This document shows positions 45,625 through 54,129 of a stretch of DNA of 64,000 nucleotides, in pieces. The DNA lies in contig JADJSZ010000028.1 of NCBI GenBank assembly GCA_016711405.1, positions 1 to 64,000 of the forward strand, written 5' to 3'. Below the pieces are notes generated by a model. It was not told the DNA's origin, made no database searches, and saw only the letters and a program-made list of their open reading frames with translations. The position numbers and the translations under genes are program-made. This DNA is from Candidatus Hadersleviella danica (GTDB taxonomy: Bacteria; Chloroflexota; Anaerolineae; Promineifilales; Promineifilaceae). Each line of letters begins with the position of its first letter. Within the stretch, counting starts at the first letter, position 1.

Positions 45625-45770
45625 ATTATCTTTCACTCTCCTTTGTTTGGCGGCACGGCCGTTGAAAATATCACACTAAAATCGCCACCAATTATACCAT
45701 AGCCCCGCCGACATGCGACTGAGCCAAGCCACTTTTAACCTATTGCCAAAACGGCCAATCCTCGGCAAAC

Positions 45771-45779
45771 TGGTATACT
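45771..45779 (+). promoter_or_regulatory. Extended -10 promoter of holB
   Basis: TGGTATACT carries the TG extension and a good -10 hexamer (TATACT, 45774-45779). No -35 match is present at the usual distance. Confidence 0.5.
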
Positions 45780-45782
45780 CCC

Positions 45783-45815
45783 CTGACAAATGACGAAGGA
45801 CAAATGACAAGAGAC
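45783..45815. repeat. Heptamer-type repeat (TGACAAA)
   Basis: CTGACAAATGACGAAGGACA followed by AATGACAAGAGACG directly before the holB start. Confidence 0.65.
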
Positions 45816-45824
45816 GAATTCTCC

Positions 45825-46823
45825 ATGTGGTCAATTATTGGACATGATTGGGCGGTAGATTTATTGCAGGCGGCCGTGTTGCACCAGCGCATTGGCCATG
45901 CCTACCTGTTCACAGGGCCTGCCCAAGTGGGCAAGGCCACTTTGGCGCGGGTCTTCGCCCAAGCCCTCAACTGCCAAAGCGACTATCTCAACAATCGGCC
46001 GTGCGGCGTATGCCGTGCCTGCAAGCTCATTGCCGCTGGTCGCCACCCCGATGTGCGCGTCCTCACCCCCGAACTAAATAGTCGCGGGCAACCCGTCATC
46101 AAAATTGAGCAGATGCGGGAACTGCAAAAAGAGTTGAGTCTTGGCACCTTCGAGGCGCGTTACAAAATCGCCATCTTGGCCGATTTTGATGCGGCCAATG
46201 CCAACGCGGCCAACGCTTTCCTCAAAACACTTGAGGAGCCACCACCCAATGTGGTGCTGTTGCTCACCGCCACCGAGACCGATGCCCTGCTCCCCACCAT
46301 CAACTCTCGCTGTCGCACCTTCCAGCTACGGCCGCTAACCGTCCCCCAAGTGGTCGAAGCATTGCAAAACCAGTGGCAAGTGCGGCCAGAACTGGCCAAC
46401 CAACTCGCCCATCTTGCCAACGGCCGCCTTGGCTGGGCGGTACAAGCCGCCCAAGATGAGCGACTGCTCAACACCCGCCATGAGCAATTGGGCTGGCTCC
46501 AACAAGCCCTCGACGGCCGTCGCCCTGCCCGCTTTGAGCTGGCCGACAAACTCTCCCGCCAACCCGAAGAGCTAGACACCATTCTGCAAACATGGCTCAG
46601 TTGGTGGCGCGATGTGTTGCTGTTGGCCCACGGCCGCTCGGCCGACCTGCCCCTCATCAACGCCGACCAGCAAGCCAAATTGCGCCAACAAGCCGATAAA
46701 TGGACGGCCGACCAAATCGAAACCAGCCTCACCCAAACCCAAACAGCCCTCTGGCAACTCGAGCGCAACGCCAACGTACGCCTCGTCTTAGAGAACCTGT
46801 TCCTCATCTACCCCAAACCGTGA
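45825..46823 (+). CDS. holB: DNA polymerase III delta' subunit
   Basis: 332 residues from ATG 45825; the start at 45804 lies in a repeat. AAA+ clamp-loader subunit: MWSIIGHDWAVDLLQAA, P-loop-like GPAQVGKATLARVFAQAL, zinc-binding CGVCRAC, KTLEEPPPNVVLLL and sensor SRCRTFQL. The altered P-loop is usual for delta', which does not hydrolyse ATP. It loads the sliding clamp as part of the replisome. It appears to be transcribed alone. Confidence 0.92.
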   Translation: MWSIIGHDWAVDLLQAAVLHQRIGHAYLFTGPAQVGKATLARVFAQALNCQSDYLNNRPCGVCRACKLIAAGRHPDVRVLTPELNSRGQPVIKIEQMRELQKELSLGTFEARYKIAILADFDAANANAANAFLKTLEEPPPNVVLLLTATETDALLPTINSRCRTFQLRPLTVPQVVEALQNQWQVRPELANQLAHLANGRLGWAVQAAQDERLLNTRHEQLGWLQQALDGRRPARFELADKLSRQPEELDTILQTWLSWWRDVLLLAHGRSADLPLINADQQAKLRQQADKWTADQIETSLTQTQTALWQLERNANVRLVLENLFLIYPKP

Positions 46824-46826
46824 CCC

Positions 46827-46865
46827 CATAACGAATAACCAGTAACCAGTAACCAATAACCTTCC
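46827..46865. repeat. Heptamer repeat (CCAGTAA)n
   Basis: ACGAATAACCAGTAACCAGT, AACCAATAACC: 7-base units identical to those at 15548-15618. Confidence 0.8.
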
Positions 46866-46869
46866 CCCT

Positions 46870-46895
46870 GTAACACCCCCCCCACCCCTGACGTT
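46870..46895 (+). promoter_or_regulatory. ECF-type promoter before the sigma factor gene
   Basis: GTAAC (46870-46874), 17-base C-rich spacer, CGTT (46892-46895). This matches the general -35 xxAAC and -10 CGT layout of ECF sigma promoters and lies 20 bases before the sigma gene, consistent with autoregulation. Confidence 0.55.
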
Positions 46896-46914
46896 ATAGC
46901 TGTTAGATAAGCCA

Positions 46915-47484
46915 ATGACCAATCAGTTGGCTCAGGCCACCGACGAGATACTAATCCAACTGTCCCAACAAGGGCAGACGGCCGCTTATGGAGAACTCTA
47001 CCAGCGGTACATGGAGAACATCTACAAATACATCTACTACCGCTTGCGCGACGAACACGATGCGGAAGACCTAACCGAAACGGTGTTCTTTAAGGCATGG
47101 CAAGCTCTGCCCACCTATGAGCAAACAGGGGTTCCCTTTTTGGCATGGCTGTACCGCATTGCCCACAACTTGCTCATGGATCACCATCGCAAGCAAGCGT
47201 TACACCAGCACCGTTTGCCCCAAATTTACGCCGAATCTGCCTTCATAGACACAGACAACACGGCCGAACTCGATGAAAACCTCAGCACCGCCGACGATGA
47301 GCAAAAACTATTAGCGGCCGTAGCCACCCTCGACCCACTCCACCAAACAGTCTTACTCCTCCGCTTTGTGCAAGGTTTAGAGCATGAAGCTGTCGCCCAA
47401 ATTGTCAACCGCACGGCTGGGGCTGTGCGCGTTATTCAGCACAGGGCACTCAAAATCTTGCGCGACAAATTAACCAAACCATGA
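46915..47484 (+). CDS. ECF-type RNA polymerase sigma factor
   Basis: 189 residues. Region 2 is YGELYQRYMENIYKYIYYRLRDEHDAEDLTETVFFKAWQAL with WLYRIAHNLLMDHHRK. Region 4 is LDPLHQTVLLLRFVQGLEHEAVAQIVNRTAGAVRVIQHRAL. It redirects RNA polymerase to a stress or envelope regulon. Its stop overlaps the next start by four bases (ATGA), coupling it to the anti-sigma-like membrane protein. Confidence 0.93.
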   Translation: MTNQLAQATDEILIQLSQQGQTAAYGELYQRYMENIYKYIYYRLRDEHDAEDLTETVFFKAWQALPTYEQTGVPFLAWLYRIAHNLLMDHHRKQALHQHRLPQIYAESAFIDTDNTAELDENLSTADDEQKLLAAVATLDPLHQTVLLLRFVQGLEHEAVAQIVNRTAGAVRVIQHRALKILRDKLTKP

Positions 47485-48842
47485 CCCACGACGAGCGCCG
47501 AAACCAAATTTTAGATGAATGTTTGACGGCCGTACTCGACGGCCGCCTCAGCATTGCCGAGTGCGTGGCTCGTTACCCTGCCTACCAGCAAGAACTTGAG
47601 GAGCTTTTGCCGCTGGCCACCCAACTATCCCACCTACCCGCCGTCACCCCCTCGGCCGAATTTCGCGCCCGCTCCCCCCAGCGGCTGATGGCGCGTCTCG
47701 CCGCCGCCCCCGTGCCCATCCCACCCCCCGCCCCAACTCCCGCTCCCTCGTGGTGGACCAACTGGCGCAGTTGGCTGGGCGAACGGCAGACAGTCACATG
47801 GAGCATGGCCAGCGCGGCCGTGGCTTTGGTTATCCTCGTTCTCGTCTGGCAAACACGGCCGTCGCCCGACCCCGTTATCGTCATTCCCACCGTCATACCC
47901 GTTGCCGTTCTGCCCACCGACACCACCGCGCCACCCACGGCCGAACCCGCCCCACCGACGGTTGAGCCAGAGCAACCCCTCGCCGAGCAATTAGCCACCC
48001 AAATTGCCCAAGCCAATGCCCAGTTGGCACAAGCCAGCACCACCGCCAACCCCGCCGAGGCAGAAGCCAATTACCGCACCTCGCTCGAACAGCTCACGGC
48101 CGCCCAAACCACCTTGGCCACGGCCGAAACGCTGGCCACCCCCGAACAACTCACCTTGGCCACCACCTTAGATGCCCAATGGCAATCGTACCAAATGGCC
48201 TTGCTCAGCGATGCCCCCAACTTGGCTCCTGCGGCCGTGCAAGGGTTGGCGACAGAGTTGCAGGCCGCCCAACAAACCTACCAAACTCTTGCCTTGGCCC
48301 AAGCCGACACGCCCGTTGATGAAGCCTCATTGCGCTTGCTCTGGGCCAGCCGCGCCCTGAGCACGGCCGTGGCATGGGCGGAACAAGGGCAACTCGATTT
48401 AGCCTCGGCCGCCATCCAAGAGTACACCGCGCACTGGCAAAGCTGGCAAGCCCTGCCCTCCACCATCGCCATGGAAACCCAAGCGGCGGCCGAATTAGCC
48501 GCCCAACAGCCCCTCTTAGCCCAATTGGCCGCTTACCCCGCCCTGAGTTCGGCCGCTGTAGCGGTATGGGAGGCCACGGCCGCCCAACTTATCGAGCAAA
48601 CACCGCCTGCAACTGAGGTTTTGCGCCCCACCGAAACCCCCACGGCCATTCCCCCCACCCATACGGCCGTACCACCCACAGCCCCCCCCGCAACCAATAC
48701 GGCCGTGCCCCCCACGGCCGAACCCGTGGCCACCCGCACCCCACCGGGCAACAGCGGCAACGCCCCCGGCCAAGGTGGTGAGAACCCCGGTCAAGGTGGC
48801 AACCCACCGGGGCAAGGCGGCAATCCTCCGGGGCGGCCGTAG
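47481..48842 (+). CDS. Membrane-anchored anti-sigma-like protein, Pro/Gly-rich exterior
   Basis: 453 residues. The cytoplasmic N-terminus (ECLTAVLDGRLSIAECVARYPAYQQELEELLPLA) is typical of proteins paired with ECF sigma factors. One helix lies near residues 112-130 (MASAAVALVILVLVW). Outside are a Pro/Thr linker, a long Ala/Gln/Glu-rich helical domain resembling DUF5667, and a tail of APPTA and GQGGNPP repeats. It probably holds the sigma factor inactive until an envelope signal arrives. Confidence 0.8.
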   Translation: MTHDERRNQILDECLTAVLDGRLSIAECVARYPAYQQELEELLPLATQLSHLPAVTPSAEFRARSPQRLMARLAAAPVPIPPPAPTPAPSWWTNWRSWLGERQTVTWSMASAAVALVILVLVWQTRPSPDPVIVIPTVIPVAVLPTDTTAPPTAEPAPPTVEPEQPLAEQLATQIAQANAQLAQASTTANPAEAEANYRTSLEQLTAAQTTLATAETLATPEQLTLATTLDAQWQSYQMALLSDAPNLAPAAVQGLATELQAAQQTYQTLALAQADTPVDEASLRLLWASRALSTAVAWAEQGQLDLASAAIQEYTAHWQSWQALPSTIAMETQAAAELAAQQPLLAQLAAYPALSSAAVAVWEATAAQLIEQTPPATEVLRPTETPTAIPPTHTAVPPTAPPATNTAVPPTAEPVATRTPPGNSGNAPGQGGENPGQGGNPPGQGGNPPGRP

Positions 48843-48847
48843 TCTGG

Positions 48848-48896
48848 GGTTGGTCTATTGGTATATGAGTATATTGGTGTAATGGTGTACTGGTGG
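48848..48896. repeat. Short tandem repeats (TTGGTNTA units)
   Basis: TTGGTCTATTGGTATATGAG followed by TATATTGGTGTAATGGTGTA and CTGGTGG. The rest of the 226-bp spacer before the tRNA holds a CCTTTGCG heptamer tract near 48955-48970. Confidence 0.65.
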
Positions 48897-49068
48897 CTTG
48901 AGCCGTTTTTCTAACCACAGAGCGCTGGTTTTCTCAAGACCCTTTGTCTCTGCGCCTTTGCGCCTTTGCGTTAAATTCCTTTTGACCATTTTGATAACAA
49001 CTCTGCACAATTACCTTGCCCTCAAAATTTGCCTACCCGCCCGCCCTCTGCTACAATTTCCATTCGTT

Positions 49069-49141
49069 CGGGGTATAGCGCAGCTTGGTAGCGCGTTTCA
49101 CTGGGGGTGAAAAGGTCGTCGGTTCAAACCGGCTACCTCGA
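49069..49141 (+). tRNA. tRNA-Pro(GGG)
   Basis: Acceptor stem CGGGGTA/TACCTCG, D stem GCGC/GCGC around AGCTTGGTA, anticodon stem TTTCA/TGAAA with loop CTGGGGG (anticodon GGG at 49103-49105), and T arm GTCGG/CCGGC. The T loop has only six bases (TTCAAA), which suggests one C missing from a CCC run, in line with other homopolymer errors. CCA is not encoded. Confidence 0.9.
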
Positions 49142-49149
49142 CAGCAAAG

Positions 49150-49181
49150 CACCACGTCAAATTTTGGCGTGGTGTTTTTTT
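49150..49181 (+). terminator. Intrinsic terminator after tRNA-Pro
   Basis: CACCACGTC and GGCGTGGTG pair, followed by TTTTTTT. Confidence 0.85.
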
Positions 49182-49214
49182 ATGGCGGCTATGGTGGTAT
49201 ATTGGGGAAGGCTA

Positions 49215-49281
49215 AAGTACGAAATACCAAGTACAAAGTACGAAATTGTTCCTCACTCCTCATTGCTCATTGCTCATTGAT
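49215..49281. repeat. Heptamer repeats (AAGTACG and CTCATTG)
   Basis: AAGTACGAAATACCAAGTAC and AAAGTACGAAA are followed by CTCATTG CTCATTG CTCATTG up to the next start codon. Confidence 0.8.
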
Positions 49282-49806
49282 ATGAACCGCACCGTCCAAA
49301 TTGCCAAACAACTTCTCTATTGGGTCAACCTCATCCTCTTCCTGCTGGGAAGCGTCTTGTTACTCATCTCGCTCACGGCCGATCCCCTCGGTCTCGACAT
49401 CACCCCCGGCTTTGGCATGATACAGATGTTCGCCCTGCTCATCGGCCTCACCCTCCTCACCATGGCTGGCTACTTACACATCTACACCGTGCGCGACCCC
49501 AACACCCCCCGCTCTTTGCAAGCCGATATTGGCATTCGCCTTGGGGCAACGGGTCTCGTTTTTGCCTACATCTCGGGCCTCTCCGATTTAATCGGCATTG
49601 GAACCCATGTTGTGCCATCTTTTGAACGGCCGTTTGTCGGCCCCCTCCAACTCTCGGGCATCGGCTTGGGGATTCTCTTCATCACCATCGGCCTCCTGCT
49701 CTACTACACCAGTCGCGGCAGTCAGCAAGCCTCGTCGTTGCAATTTTTGCTAGACAGTGAAGATAGGGAGAGGAGAGAGCAAGAGCGGGGGCGAGTAAGA
49801 GAGTAA
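49282..49806 (+). CDS. Hypothetical membrane protein, four helices
   Basis: 174 residues from ATG 49282. Four hydrophobic segments (LILFLLGSVLLLISL, MFALLIGLTLLTMAGYLHIY, IGIRLGATGLVFAYISGL, GIGLGILFITIGLLLYY) precede an Arg/Glu-rich cytoplasmic tail. No motif identifies a function. Confidence 0.75.
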   Translation: MNRTVQIAKQLLYWVNLILFLLGSVLLLISLTADPLGLDITPGFGMIQMFALLIGLTLLTMAGYLHIYTVRDPNTPRSLQADIGIRLGATGLVFAYISGLSDLIGIGTHVVPSFERPFVGPLQLSGIGLGILFITIGLLLYYTSRGSQQASSLQFLLDSEDRERREQERGRVRE

Positions 49807-49863
49807 GAGAGGGGGAGAAACTGCCCGACTGAGAGACTGAAAGACTGACCGACTGAAAGGCTA

Positions 49864-51102
49864 ATGAACGACTTACAAGAGCGTTTGCGACAATTGGGGG
49901 TGGTGAAAGGGGCACGGCAATTGCGCCCTGCACCCCCTGTGGCACGGCCGACGGCCGCCTCGCCGCTCGAGGCATTGCTCCCCGGCGGCCGTATCGAACC
50001 CCACCCCACGGGCGGCTGTTTTGTGCTAGACCACACCTACCCACTCGGGCACGGCCACGGCCGTGCACCCCTCGCCGCCCTGCTCGATTACGACCCCAGT
50101 TTGGCCATCCCCTTCTTGCACAGCGGCCCCTTGCCCACCAGCTTCCGCGATTTCCTCTTCATAGACACCGAAACGACAGGCTTGGCTGGGGCGGGCACAA
50201 TGGCTTTCATGGTCGGCGTGGCCTTTTTTGAGGGTAACGCCCTGATTGTGCGCCAATACTTCCTGCGCGGCCCTGCCGACGAACCCGCCCTGCTCGGCCA
50301 TCTGAGCCAATTGGCGGCCAGCAAACAAGGGCTGATTAGCTTCAACGGCCGCTCCTTTGACCTGCCCCTCCTCGACAACCGCTACCTGCTCACCCGCCAA
50401 CCCGCCCACTTGGCCAATTGGCTCACCCTGCCCCACCTCGATTTGCTCCACCCTGCGCGGCGGGTGTGGCGCGGCCGTCTTACCTCCTGTTCCCTTGGCT
50501 CGCTCGAACAACAACTCCTCGAGGTGAACCGCACCCACGAAGATGTGCCCGGCTGGTTCATCCCCACCCTATATGCCAACTATTTGCGCGGCGGCGATGC
50601 CGAACCCATCGCCCGCATCTTCTACCACAACCAATACGACCTCCTGAGCATGGTCACGTTGGCCGTTTGCCTCCTGCGCCAAATTACCAGCCCCCAGCCC
50701 GATGACCACCCCCTCGATTTATGCGGGGTCGGCCGCTGGCAGGCGGATTTGGGGCTGGTGGAGACGGCCGAGCAAACCCTGCGCCTCGCCCTGCGCCCGC
50801 CCGCCACCACCCCAGCCACGGCCGCCTTGGCCGATTTGCTCAAGCGGCAGGGGCGGCGGGAGGAGGCTGTGCCGTTATGGGAAACGTTGGTGGCAGAAGG
50901 GGATGAGTTGACGGCCGTTTACCACCTCGAACTGGCCAAGTATTACGAATGGCATGTGGTGGATGTGCCCCGCGCCCATGCGTGGACGAGCAAGGCACTC
51001 GCCCATGTGCAGAGCCATGCGCCTTATCAACGGCCGCTGTTGCAGGAGATTGAGCATCGGCTCGGCCGGTTGGCCCGCAAAATGGGTGGAACAAGCCTCT
51101 AA
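49864..51102 (+). CDS. YprB-like ribonuclease H-fold exonuclease protein
   Basis: 412 residues. After ~85 residues of linker comes a DnaQ/RNase H-like domain with FIDTETTGLAGAGT (DEDD motif I), LISFNGRSFDLPLLDNRY (motif II) and YHNQYDLLSMVTLA (motif III). The C-terminal ~130 residues form TPR-like helices (GLVETAEQTLRLAL, RREEAVPLWETLVAEGDEL). YprB proteins are predicted 3'-5' exonucleases; in other bacteria they pair with a DEAD-box helicase not visible here. Confidence 0.85.
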   Translation: MNDLQERLRQLGVVKGARQLRPAPPVARPTAASPLEALLPGGRIEPHPTGGCFVLDHTYPLGHGHGRAPLAALLDYDPSLAIPFLHSGPLPTSFRDFLFIDTETTGLAGAGTMAFMVGVAFFEGNALIVRQYFLRGPADEPALLGHLSQLAASKQGLISFNGRSFDLPLLDNRYLLTRQPAHLANWLTLPHLDLLHPARRVWRGRLTSCSLGSLEQQLLEVNRTHEDVPGWFIPTLYANYLRGGDAEPIARIFYHNQYDLLSMVTLAVCLLRQITSPQPDDHPLDLCGVGRWQADLGLVETAEQTLRLALRPPATTPATAALADLLKRQGRREEAVPLWETLVAEGDELTAVYHLELAKYYEWHVVDVPRAHAWTSKALAHVQSHAPYQRPLLQEIEHRLGRLARKMGGTSL

Positions 51103-51196
51103 TCGCCCCATCCCACAAAACTCAAGCATAGCAGGCGCACTTGCGTGCATCTCGCCACTATCTCTCATCCCCCTCATTCGTTGGCGACAGGGCAAA

Positions 51197-51382
51197 CTAT
51201 GCCCCACTTTGCACCTTGAGCTTGACTTGTTTGTTGAACTTGCCCCGTGGCAACAAGATGCGATGTTGGCAACCCAAACAGACCAGACCCACATCTACCC
51301 CCAACCGCACCACCCGCCAATCAGTGCTACCACAGGGGTGTTGTTTGCGTAAACGGACAATATCGTTTAGTTCAATTTCCAT
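51197..51382 (-). CDS. DUF951 family small protein
   Basis: 61 residues from ATG 51382. It matches the family pattern closely: ELNDIVRLRKQHPCGSTDWRVVRLG then VDVGLVCLGCQHRILLPRGKFNK. The conserved Cys (HPCG and CLGC) could bind zinc. The family is widespread in Firmicutes and Chloroflexota and of unknown function. It is encoded opposite its neighbours in a 414-bp gap between YprB and the M50 protease. Confidence 0.9.
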   Translation of the reverse strand: MEIELNDIVRLRKQHPCGSTDWRVVRLGVDVGLVCLGCQHRILLPRGKFNKQVKLKVQSGA

Positions 51383-51389
51383 AATCATT

Positions 51390-51516
51390 CATCGTTCGTC
51401 ATTTGTCGCTGCTCATTGCTCATTGAATGCGAGTATCCCAATCGCCCAATTTATCATTATTTTAGTTAATCCCGCTATAATTCACACCTTGAGCCGCACT
51501 TTAAGGAGAAAATCCA
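51390..51516. promoter_or_regulatory. Spacer with CTCATTG heptamers and a TATAAT promoter
   Basis: TGCTCATTGCTCATTGAATG heptamers near 51409-51428, then TTATCA (51451-51456) and TATAAT (51476-51481) spaced 19 bases apart before the protease gene. Confidence 0.5.
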
Positions 51517-52164
51517 ATGATAATTCAGATGTTTATTGAGGATGGTAGTTTTAATGTTTCTGGCTACCTCTCTTTTCTAATGGTCGCTTTCTTCGCTTTT
51601 GCCTACCACGAATTTGCCCATGCGTGGGTGGCGGATAGGCTGGGCGACCCCACGCCACGGGCAAACGGCCGTCTCACCCTCAATCCCATCCCCCACATAG
51701 ATGCCACAGGCTTTATTTTGTTAGCCCTCTTTGGCTTTGGCTGGGCTTCTACCCCCGTCTCGCCCCACCTGTTGCGCGGCAACCCCCGCCAATCTTATGC
51801 GATGGTGGCGGTGGCGGGGCCGCTGGCCAATTTGGTCATGGCTCTCTTGTTCGCCCTCGCCTTTCGCCTCAGTATCATGCTCTCTCTGAACATTGACTGG
51901 GTGTACACCTTTCTGAACATTGGCGTGTGGCTCAACTGCTTGCTGATGATTTTTAACTTGTTACCCGTTCCCCCACTGGATGGCTTTTCCATTTTGCTGG
52001 GCATCTTGCCTTCTGAAATGGCGTATCAGTTAGCTCCCCTGCGCCAATACGGGATGCTCGTCTTTCTGGGCATCTTTTTTATCTTGCCCATGCTGAATAT
52101 CCATCTATTTGGCGGGATTATTGGCTATAGCTTTACCATCGCCCGCTTTTTGACAGGGATTTAG
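51517..52164 (+). CDS. Site-2-type membrane protease, peptidase M50
   Basis: 215 residues with five or six helices. Zinc motif YHEFAHAW (HExxH) and the third ligand region NLLPVPPLDGF (variant of NPDG). The short form without PDZ domain resembles SpoIVFB/YwhC-type proteases that cleave proteins within the membrane. Anti-sigma factors are common substrates, and one is encoded about 3 kb upstream, but no link is shown. The HD gene starts three bases after its stop. Confidence 0.9.
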   Translation: MIIQMFIEDGSFNVSGYLSFLMVAFFAFAYHEFAHAWVADRLGDPTPRANGRLTLNPIPHIDATGFILLALFGFGWASTPVSPHLLRGNPRQSYAMVAVAGPLANLVMALLFALAFRLSIMLSLNIDWVYTFLNIGVWLNCLLMIFNLLPVPPLDGFSILLGILPSEMAYQLAPLRQYGMLVFLGIFFILPMLNIHLFGGIIGYSFTIARFLTGI

Positions 52165-52166
52165 CT

Positions 52167-52694
52167 ATGCGGCCGTTGTATCGCTTGCAACAGGTGTGGC
52201 AAGGGGTGGTGGCACGGCCGCTTTCCCCCGCCGCCCTGCACGACATTGCCCGCCATCTCTCGCCTGCCCAAATGGCGCTCTTCGGCCGTTTCAGCCGCTC
52301 CGACCAGCACCACAGTTATTTGGTCATGGCCACCTTGCGCGATGCGGGCTGTGTGGAGGCCGATTTGCTCACGGCCGCGCTTCTCCACGATGTCGGCAAA
52401 ACCAAAGTGCGCTTTGGCTTGCTGGCGCGGAGCTGGGCGGCCGTGGTCAGCAAAGTGTCGCCCGCACGGGCGGCCGTGTGGGGGCAACTCACATGGGCGC
52501 AAGCACGGCCGTGGCAACGGCCGCTCATCGCCTACAACCAACACCCCCTCTGGAGCGCCGAACTGGCGGCCGAGGCCAACACCTCCCCCCGCGCCCTCAG
52601 TCTCATCCGCCGCCACCAAGAGAAACTCCCCCACCCCCAAACGGCCGAAGACCACCTTCTCCGCCAACTCCAATGGGCGGATGACCAACACTGA
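52167..52694 (+). CDS. HD-domain protein
   Basis: 175 residues. HD phosphohydrolase motifs DQHHSYLV, LLTAALLHDVGKTKV and IRRHQEK are present. The short length and absence of a sensor domain resemble small HDIG proteins of unknown substrate. Translationally close to the M50 protease, so probably co-expressed. Confidence 0.85.
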   Translation: MRPLYRLQQVWQGVVARPLSPAALHDIARHLSPAQMALFGRFSRSDQHHSYLVMATLRDAGCVEADLLTAALLHDVGKTKVRFGLLARSWAAVVSKVSPARAAVWGQLTWAQARPWQRPLIAYNQHPLWSAELAAEANTSPRALSLIRRHQEKLPHPQTAEDHLLRQLQWADDQH

Positions 52695-52724
52695 ATAGAT
52701 GGCACTGCTCTGCTAGGCTATTAG

Positions 52725-52805
52725 TGAGTTACAGATTACAAGTTACAACTGGTTATGTAACCTGCAACCTGTAACTTGTGACCAATCCACTCCCCCAGTT
52801 ACAAA
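52725..52805. repeat. Heptamer inverted repeat (GTTACAG / CTGTAAC)
   Basis: GTTACAG ATTACAA GTTACAA CTGGTTA units are followed by TAACCTGCAACCTGTAACTT and AGTTACAAATTAC. Confidence 0.8.
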
Positions 52806-52815
52806 TTACCCCCGA

Positions 52816-54048
52816 ATGACCCTCGCCTCTCCCCCTTTGCCCCGCAAAATCCTCATGATTGCCCCCACCTCGTTCTTCAGCGATTACGGCGGGCACATTC
52901 GCATCCTCGAAGAAACCCTTGCCCTGCAAGCGTTGGGCAACCACATCATCATCTCTACCTATTATATGGGGCGCAACTTGCCCGGCTTAGACATTCGGCG
53001 CACAGCACCCCTCCCCTACCACACCGACTACGAAGTGGGGTCTTCCCGCCACAAAATCGCTTTTGATGCCTATCTCTTCTTCTCTGCTCTGCGCATAGCC
53101 CTGCGCGAGCGACCTGCCATTATCCACGGCCACATGCACGAAGGGGCACTTATCGGAGCGGTTATTTCCAAATTTCTGCGCATCCCGCTTGTGTTCGATT
53201 TTCAGGGAAGCCTGACAGGGGAGATGCTGGACCACGGCTTTTTACGGCCGCACGGCAAACTGCAATGGCTCATGTGGCACATCGAGCGGTTTATCAACCA
53301 TCAGCCGCAATCCATCCTCACCAGCTCCAGCCAAGCCCACACCCTCTTGCACGATGAGTTTGGCGTGCCCCCCGAACGCCTTCATGCTCTGCCCGATTGT
53401 GTGGATATGCGCCGCTTCGACCCTGCGCTCAGCACGGCCGAGGCCAAACAAGCCCTCCGCGCCCAACTCGGCATTCCCGCCACACGGCCGCTCATCGTCT
53501 ACCTCGGCCTCCTCACCGATTACCAAGGCATCCCCCACCTGCTCCAAGCCGCCGCCCACCTGAAAGCCAGCGGCCGTGAAGCACACTTCCTCATCATGGG
53601 CTTCCCCAGCGTCCCCCACTACCAAGCCTTGGCGGATGGCTTGTGGGTCGGCTATTGCTTTACCTTGCCCGGCAAAATCCCCTACGATGATGCGCCTCTC
53701 TGGTTGGCAATGGGTGATGTGGCCGTCTCCGCCAAAGTATCGGCCACCGAAGGGAGCGGCAAACTGCTCAACTACATGGCCTTGGGTTTGCCCATTGTCG
53801 CTTACGATACGCCCGTGCACCGCGAATATCTGGGCGAATACGGCGAATATATCCCCCCCCACGACATCGTGGGCATGGCCGAAGCGCTCTGGGCGCTTTG
53901 CACCGACGAGCCGCGGCGACGGGAACGCGGCCGTCAACTGCGCCAGCGGGTGGAAAATACGTTTACATGGCCCCGTGCGGCCGCCCAAATAGATGCGCTC
54001 TACGGCCGTTTGCTGGCCGAAAAAAGGCACCGTACTAATCACGTCTAA
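52816..54048 (+). CDS. GT4-family glycosyltransferase
   Basis: 410 residues, GT-B fold. N-terminal half: PTSFFSDYGGHIRILEE and IIHGHMHEGALIGAVIS. C-terminal half: RPLIVYLGLLTDYQGIPHLLQAA and AKVSATEGSGKLLNYMALGLPIVAYD, the usual donor-binding ExxxxxxxE region. It probably adds a sugar to a lipid or polysaccharide. It is directly upstream of the rpoB promoter rather than the rplJ-rplL genes often found there. Confidence 0.88.
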   Translation: MTLASPPLPRKILMIAPTSFFSDYGGHIRILEETLALQALGNHIIISTYYMGRNLPGLDIRRTAPLPYHTDYEVGSSRHKIAFDAYLFFSALRIALRERPAIIHGHMHEGALIGAVISKFLRIPLVFDFQGSLTGEMLDHGFLRPHGKLQWLMWHIERFINHQPQSILTSSSQAHTLLHDEFGVPPERLHALPDCVDMRRFDPALSTAEAKQALRAQLGIPATRPLIVYLGLLTDYQGIPHLLQAAAHLKASGREAHFLIMGFPSVPHYQALADGLWVGYCFTLPGKIPYDDAPLWLAMGDVAVSAKVSATEGSGKLLNYMALGLPIVAYDTPVHREYLGEYGEYIPPHDIVGMAEALWALCTDEPRRRERGRQLRQRVENTFTWPRAAAQIDALYGRLLAEKRHRTNHV

Positions 54049-54094
54049 GGACATAATTAGCTCATAAGACTCTTGTTGAACACCTAAACAATAT

Positions 54095-54123
54095 TTGACA
54101 ACCCACCTCCAAAGTTGTATCAT
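54095..54123 (+). promoter_or_regulatory. Consensus promoter of rpoB
   Basis: TTGACA (54095-54100), 17-base spacer, TATCAT (54118-54123). Confidence 0.8.
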
Positions 54124-54129
54124 CCCCCT

